In this document: one piece after another, positions 8,473 to 11,809 of the stretch
Position numbering within the stretch: position 1 is the first letter of the stretch
Layout: every line of letters begins with the position of its first letter
NCBI GenBank assembly: GCA_900073065.1
Contig: FJOG01000007.1
Location: 1,515,238-1,527,046 of the forward strand
Direction of reading: 5' to 3'
Origin: Phialocephala subalpina
Taxonomy: Eukaryota > Ascomycota > Leotiomycetes > Helotiales > Mollisiaceae
DNA: 11,809 bases
Made by a program: the position numbers and the translations under genes
Notes under the pieces: model-generated
What the model saw: only the letters and a program-made list of their open reading frames with translations
What the model was told of the DNA's origin: nothing
Database searches by the model: none

Positions 8473-8654
8473 TGTAAAAGGGTAAACCTTTTGGAGTCAA
8501 TTCTAATGTCTGCGAACCACGTAGAAAATTGCCTAAAGAATTAAGAATACAAAATGCCAGATCTCCTAATATATCCAAGACCGAGTCACGTGTAGTACTA
8601 GGCCCGATCTGGAATAACAACACTAGTAACCAGCAATCAAATCACCCTATTACA
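8473..8654. repeat. Apparent solo LTR of a third element family
   Basis: This 182-bp segment starts TGTAAAAGGG and ends CCCTATTACA, termini that are inverted copies with 9 of 10 matches and the TG...CA ends of an LTR. It interrupts an otherwise continuous pol frame: N-T at 8464-8469 and Y-N-V-F-H-V at 8665-8682. Removing it with a 4-bp duplication (GTAG before, ATAG after, one transition apart) restores frame exactly (186 bp). It retains 13 CpA dinucleotides, unlike its surroundings, so it was not RIP-mutated. An inner inverted repeat CCAGATC/GATCTGG lies at 8557-8563 and 8606-8612, and CACGTG at 8587-8592. Orientation is unknown. A miniature element with terminal inverted repeats is an alternative. 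Confidence 0.65.
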
Positions 8655-8988
8655 ATAGGGCTATTATAACGTTTTCCACGTGAGTTTATTATCGTCGTTT
8701 CGAGGATAATCTCGGGGCGAATTAAAGGACGAAATAACCGTAGAATTAAATCCAAAGTTGGTTATAAACGACTTTGGAAACGAAAAAGAAAAATAAGAAG
8801 TAAAGAAAATCGTCGATTTAAAGAGGAAATACTACTAACGAAAATTGTATTATTTAGTAAAGTAAAAAAGTTAAAGCTTTAATTACGATAATTAGTATAA
8901 AGTTAAGGATTTCGATTATATTACGGAAGTAATCGCTAAGTTTTATAAGGTATACTCTTTTAAATCGAGGTTCGACGCTAAAGACTAA
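8655..8988 (+). pseudogene. pol: C-terminal tail with chromodomain
   Basis: Frame 1 resumes with VFHVSLL (8671-8691), the motif that closes the integrase in many fungal Gypsy elements. A chromodomain follows at about 8797-8950: EVKKIVD, then KLYYLVK-stop-K, YDN-stop-YKV and EVIAKFY. The three expected tryptophans are TAA, TAA and TAG at 8863, 8872 and 8893. Chromodomains in these elements direct integration to heterochromatin by binding methylated histone H3. The first stop after the domain is TAA at 8986, which may be the original end of pol or a mutated Gln codon. Confidence 0.85.
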
Positions 8989-9298
8989 AAAATATTTTTA
9001 ATGAAGAATAAAAGTAAATTGTCGCAAAGTATTATTTAATATTAAAAAGCAAATTACTATAATAGTATTCTTTTAATACTATAATATTAATAAAGGATAA
9101 TTATTCAAATCAATATTAATACGCGTCGATTAGAACGTAATATAATAAAAAATACTTATTTAAAATCAATATTAATACGCGTTAATTAAAACGTAATATA
9201 AAACAAAATATTGGGTTTTAAAAACGCGCTTCGATAATAAAGTTATTTCGCCTCGCGATCGTTTTTATTTTAGTAAAGAAAGCTAAAGAAATCCATTA
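8989..9298 (+). other. Spacer after pol with a 56-bp tandem repeat
   Basis: No clear frame. Two direct copies with a period of 56 bp start at 9108 and 9164; the first 19 bases are identical and matches continue, with transitions, to about base 38. Beyond that they diverge. Confidence 0.55.
9108..9219. repeat. Two-copy tandem repeat, 56-bp period
   Basis: Copies at 9108-9163 and 9164-9219 share AATCAATATTAATACGCGT and then CGTAATATAA at the same offset. The unit differences in the conserved part are C/T or G/A. Confidence 0.6.
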
Positions 9299-11293
9299 TT
9301 AACGTATAATTGTAACGCTATTTACAACTCGATTTACTATTTACTAATAATAATATTTACGCACTCAATAAATTTTTTAACGAAAAAATTTTAATATACG
9401 CAATAATTTTATACGATAACGAGAAAAGATCTCGAATTAGTTTCTTTGCGTATTAAAATCCGCGGTAATTATCCTTGAGAACTCTTTAGTTTACTATAAA
9501 TTGAAAGTGTATTCGACGATCTTAGATTACACGCAATTCTCAACGAAAAAATAATTTAAGCCGATATACGAGCTTTAAACGAGTAAAAAAGCGACTTTAT
9601 TTATTAGATTATAAATATTACGAGAGAGAATAATCGAAGAATTATAGCGATATTATATAATATAAGCAAATTTGGATATTTAAACTCCGAATTAAATACA
9701 TTTTTTAAGGAGAGATAAATAGCGTCGATTTAATATTTTTAGAATTAGTATATAAGTAATTATAATAAAAGTTATTACGGTTTAACGGATTTCTTAGAGA
9801 GAAACGAAAGATTAATCCTCGGTAGTTTTTAAGTCGAATTATACAAAAAGAAGCGGAAAACTATTAAGACTCTCGATTTACTAATTACGTTACTTCCAAT
9901 TAATAAAATAAAAGCGACTCCTCTTAAAACGAAGAAGCTAATTATTAAAGTATTCGCATTATCGCCCTTCTAAAATCTCAAGACAATTCTAAAGAAAATC
10001 ATAAAATTATAGAAATTATTTAAATTTACGCTATAAAAAAAGAAATTTATCCGCCGTTATAAAAACGCGGGTAAAAGCACTCCGATTAAACGAAAAATCC
10101 TTAAGATTATTTAAAACTCGCTTAAATTATTTAATTTGATAAAGCGATTAAAAATCGCGAAAAAAGAATCGAAAGGTAAAAAGGTATTATATAATAAATT
10201 CCTCGATATTACTTTAAAATAAGCCGAGAAAATAAATATATCGAACGACGAAGAAATAAAAGAAATTAATATAAACGAGAGAACTTCGAGCGAAAACTAA
10301 AATATCGAAAAGAAATAAAACGCAATCGCAAAAAATCCTATTTTCGCTTTCCGTCGTTTAAAAAATTAGTATTTCGATATTATATAAAGTAAATTTGTAT
10401 TACGGCTTTTATAAGAGATAATAGTATATAATATAAAGTTTTTAAACGAAAAAAACAATAAATTAATTGATTTGGCGGAGGAATAGGCGAGGCTAAATAA
10501 AAACGGTTTTCTTAGGGCTATTTTCGAGGGAGATTAGAATACGGCGGCTATTATAAGAGAAATATTAAAGAGCGTACTTCGATTAACTTTTGATTTTATT
10601 ACGGTCTACGGCTTTTTTACACGAGATTCCTTTAATAAAGTATAACGTAAAGAGATAAAAAGGTCGAGAAAGTCCGCGGCGGCTTTAAGGTTCACCGTAT
10701 TATCGATACGAAAAAGCGAGTAACTAATTTACTTAAAGATCTTTTTAACGATATTTAAAACTAAAACAAAATTCGTTTGCATTAAGCAAATATAGGCTTA
10801 TAAAAAGGATATCGCGTTAAATAATAGGAAAGTTTATAGTAATTACTTATTATTCGCTTTATAGAATTACGATTAAAAAGATATAACGAATTACTATTAT
10901 ATAAACTTCGAGAAATTAATTTAAATAGCGCGTATACGATTATATATATAGTACTCGGAATAAAAAGTAAGACTATATACGAAGAAAGTAATATACTATA
11001 TTCTCGTTTACGAGATCGAATTCTTTTTATTATAACTTTTGCGTGCAATAAAACAAATATTCGATTCCGCTTTAAATATAAATATTCGAATTACAAGCGA
11101 TTTAGCGTTAATATTTCAAACTAATACATTAAACGGAATTCGCAAGTCGAATCAAATAGTTTTTAATCGACTATTTATAGACGTCGATATTCGGAGACGT
11201 GAAGCCAATCGATTAAAAGTAGGAAGAGTTATCGTAATAAACGAGGACTTTAAAAAGAATTCTAAAGAAGAAGATAACGATAATATAGATTAA
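9299..11293 (+). pseudogene. Extra 3' reading region of unknown function
   Basis: Downstream of the chromodomain the plus strand remains coding-like for about 2 kb. Frame 2 can be read from about 9302 to 10650, with breaks that are nearly all TAA/TAG. It contains passages such as KDLELVSLRIKIRGNYP and INITRENNRRIIAILYNI, in places helical and rich in K, E, N and R. Frame 1 takes over from about 10650 to 11035 (for example FKVHRIIDTKKRVTNLL; stop-free 10861-11035), and frame 2 again at 11039-11293, ending in an acidic tail (KEEDNDNID) and TAA. I do not recognise a domain; no zinc finger, protease or clear membrane anchor is visible. It could be an extra gene of this element, a captured host sequence, or a fully degraded third insertion. 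Frame joints are uncertain. Confidence 0.45.
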
Positions 11294-11397
11294 TAGAGGA
11301 GAAAAGAGAAACGGGCTTAAATAGTGATTTGTACTTAAGTTACTTTGTACATAGCAAAGTCCCCCGGCTCTCTTAAAAGACTACAAAAGGGGGGTAA
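11294..11397 (+). other. 3' untranslated region with hairpins and polypurine tract
   Basis: This short stretch runs between the last frame and the 3' LTR. It holds a perfect inverted repeat ACTTTG/CAAAGT (11342-11347 and 11355-11360, 7-base loop). A C5 run at 11361-11365 could pair with the G6 of the polypurine tract. Confidence 0.6.
11385..11394 (+). other. Polypurine tract
   Basis: AAAAGGGGGG followed by TAA lies three bases before the 3' LTR. This is the expected place and composition of the plus-strand primer, and G-rich tracts just before the LTR are common in fungal Gypsy elements. Confidence 0.8.
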
Positions 11398-11563
11398 TAT
11401 CGTAAGGCGTTATCACGTGCGGTACGTGCGCCCTTAGTTTGGCGCCGCCAGCCGAGCCTCATTAAGAACCGAGTAGTCGCTCGATTTCTTCTCTCAAGTT
11501 TCAATAATTTAATTGCATTAACTTGCTCCTTGATCTTAACCCCTTTTAGTGACCCCCTTTACA
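11398..11563 (+). repeat. 3' LTR of the outer element
   Basis: 166 bp, about 87 per cent identical to 166-331 with transitions only. The opening TG has become TA. It retains one CACGTG (11414-11419), the CT-rich run and the 9-base self-primer (11496-11504). Confidence 0.92.
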
Positions 11564-11568
11564 AAAAT
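11564..11568. repeat. Target-site duplication of the outer element (right copy, AAAAT)
   Basis: Exact repeat of 161-165, immediately after the closing ACA of the 3' LTR. Confidence 0.8.
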
Positions 11569-11809
11569 AATATATTTAATAATTTTTTATTAAATAAAAA
11601 ATATTTTATTTTTAAAATTAATATAAAATTAATTTAATATTTTTAATTTTTAATTTTAAATTATTATTTAATTAATTTAAATAATATTTTTTATTAATAT
11701 TTTATTTATATTTTAATTATTATTTATTTAATAATTAATAAATAAATTCGCAAAATATATATTAAATAAAAATAATTTATATTAAATAATTTTATTCAAA
11801 TTTCTTATT
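11569..11809. other. Near-pure A/T flank, right
   Basis: I count 5 G or C in 241 bases. No gene, open frame or ordered repeat is visible. Composition matches the left flank and differs sharply from the element between them. Confidence 0.85.

Larger units (their letters stand above)
166..11563 (+). mobile_element. Outer Ty3/Gypsy chromovirus-type LTR retrotransposon, RIP-degraded, with two insertions
   Basis: Two 166-bp direct LTRs flank an interior with gag, protease, reverse transcriptase, RNase H, integrase and a C-terminal chromodomain in Ty3/Gypsy order, all on the plus strand. The span is 11,398 bp. Removing the nested element (2529-5335 plus one 5-bp duplication) leaves about 8.6 kb, and removing the solo LTR about 8.4 kb. 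That is longer than the 5-7 kb usual for fungal chromoviruses; the excess is the 2.3-kb stretch between the chromodomain and the 3' LTR. Frames are broken mainly by TAA/TAG in place of CAA, CAG or TGG, the signature of RIP. Both LTRs and the target duplication remain, so it is a complete but dead copy. Confidence 0.93.

Noticed and set aside
8432..8623. Minus-strand open frame of 63 codons with protein-like composition
   Set aside because: It crosses the left edge of the solo LTR into the integrase tail, so it cannot be an original gene. It looks protein-like only because this segment escaped RIP.
8473..8654. DNA transposon (MITE) interpretation of the short insertion
   Set aside because: Terminal inverted repeats of 10 bp fit either view, but the TG...CA ends and LTR-like size favour a solo LTR. 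Kept as an alternative because the flanking duplication is imperfect.
8989..9298. CRISPR-like or satellite array
   Set aside because: Only two copies of a 56-bp unit with no spacer pattern; a simple tandem duplication explains it.
10782..11048. Minus-strand open frame of 88 codons
   Set aside because: It is the antisense of a plus-strand frame that is also open at 10861-11035 and continuous in character with its neighbours. The start codon is not supported by anything else.
1..11809. Mitochondrial or plastid origin suggested by the extreme A/T content
   Set aside because: Nested LTR retrotransposons with a chromodomain and RIP-type mutation are features of fungal nuclear heterochromatin. 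No organellar gene is present.

Overview
The window is a block of nested, mutation-degraded LTR retrotransposons in what is most likely an AT-rich heterochromatic region of a filamentous ascomycete (Pezizomycotina) with active repeat-induced point mutation (RIP). The reasons are the pervasive C-to-T and G-to-A changes, strong loss of CpA/TpG with CpG kept, reading frames broken almost only by TAA/TAG, and element families (a chromodomain Ty3/Gypsy element and a Gag-only element with fungal Copia-type Gag) typical of such genomes. I see no intact host gene, tRNA, rRNA or CRISPR array.

Layout. Positions 1-160 and 11569-11809 are nearly pure A/T (I count 4 G/C in 160 and 5 in 241). Between them lies one element of 11,398 bp on the plus strand: 166-bp LTRs at 166-331 and 11398-11563, bounded by a 5-bp target duplication AAAAT. 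Its interior holds a self-complementary primer site, a degraded gag, and a pol in the order protease, reverse transcriptase, RNase H, integrase, chromodomain. A further ~2 kb of coding-like sequence of unknown function follows, then a polypurine tract. This is a Tf1/sushi-type chromovirus by domain order, chromodomain and apparent self-priming.

Two later insertions interrupt pol. At 2529-5335 a second LTR element (228-bp LTRs, target duplication ATAAT) splits the protease between its active-site motif and its ILG motif. It carries only a Gag-like frame and no pol, so it would have been non-autonomous. At 8473-8654 an apparent solo LTR of a third family (TGTAAAAGGG...CCCTATTACA) sits between the integrase tail and the VFHVSLL motif just before the chromodomain. 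It is not RIP-mutated, as expected for a short insertion.

Nothing here is likely to make protein. Catalytic aspartates of reverse transcriptase and RNase H have become asparagine, the integrase HHCC zinc site reads Y-Y-Y-Y, the integrase catalytic glutamate is lysine, and three chromodomain tryptophans are stop codons. The most interesting parts are the extra 3' reading region, the self-priming signal and the layered insertion record. All assignments come from reading translations and repeats by eye.
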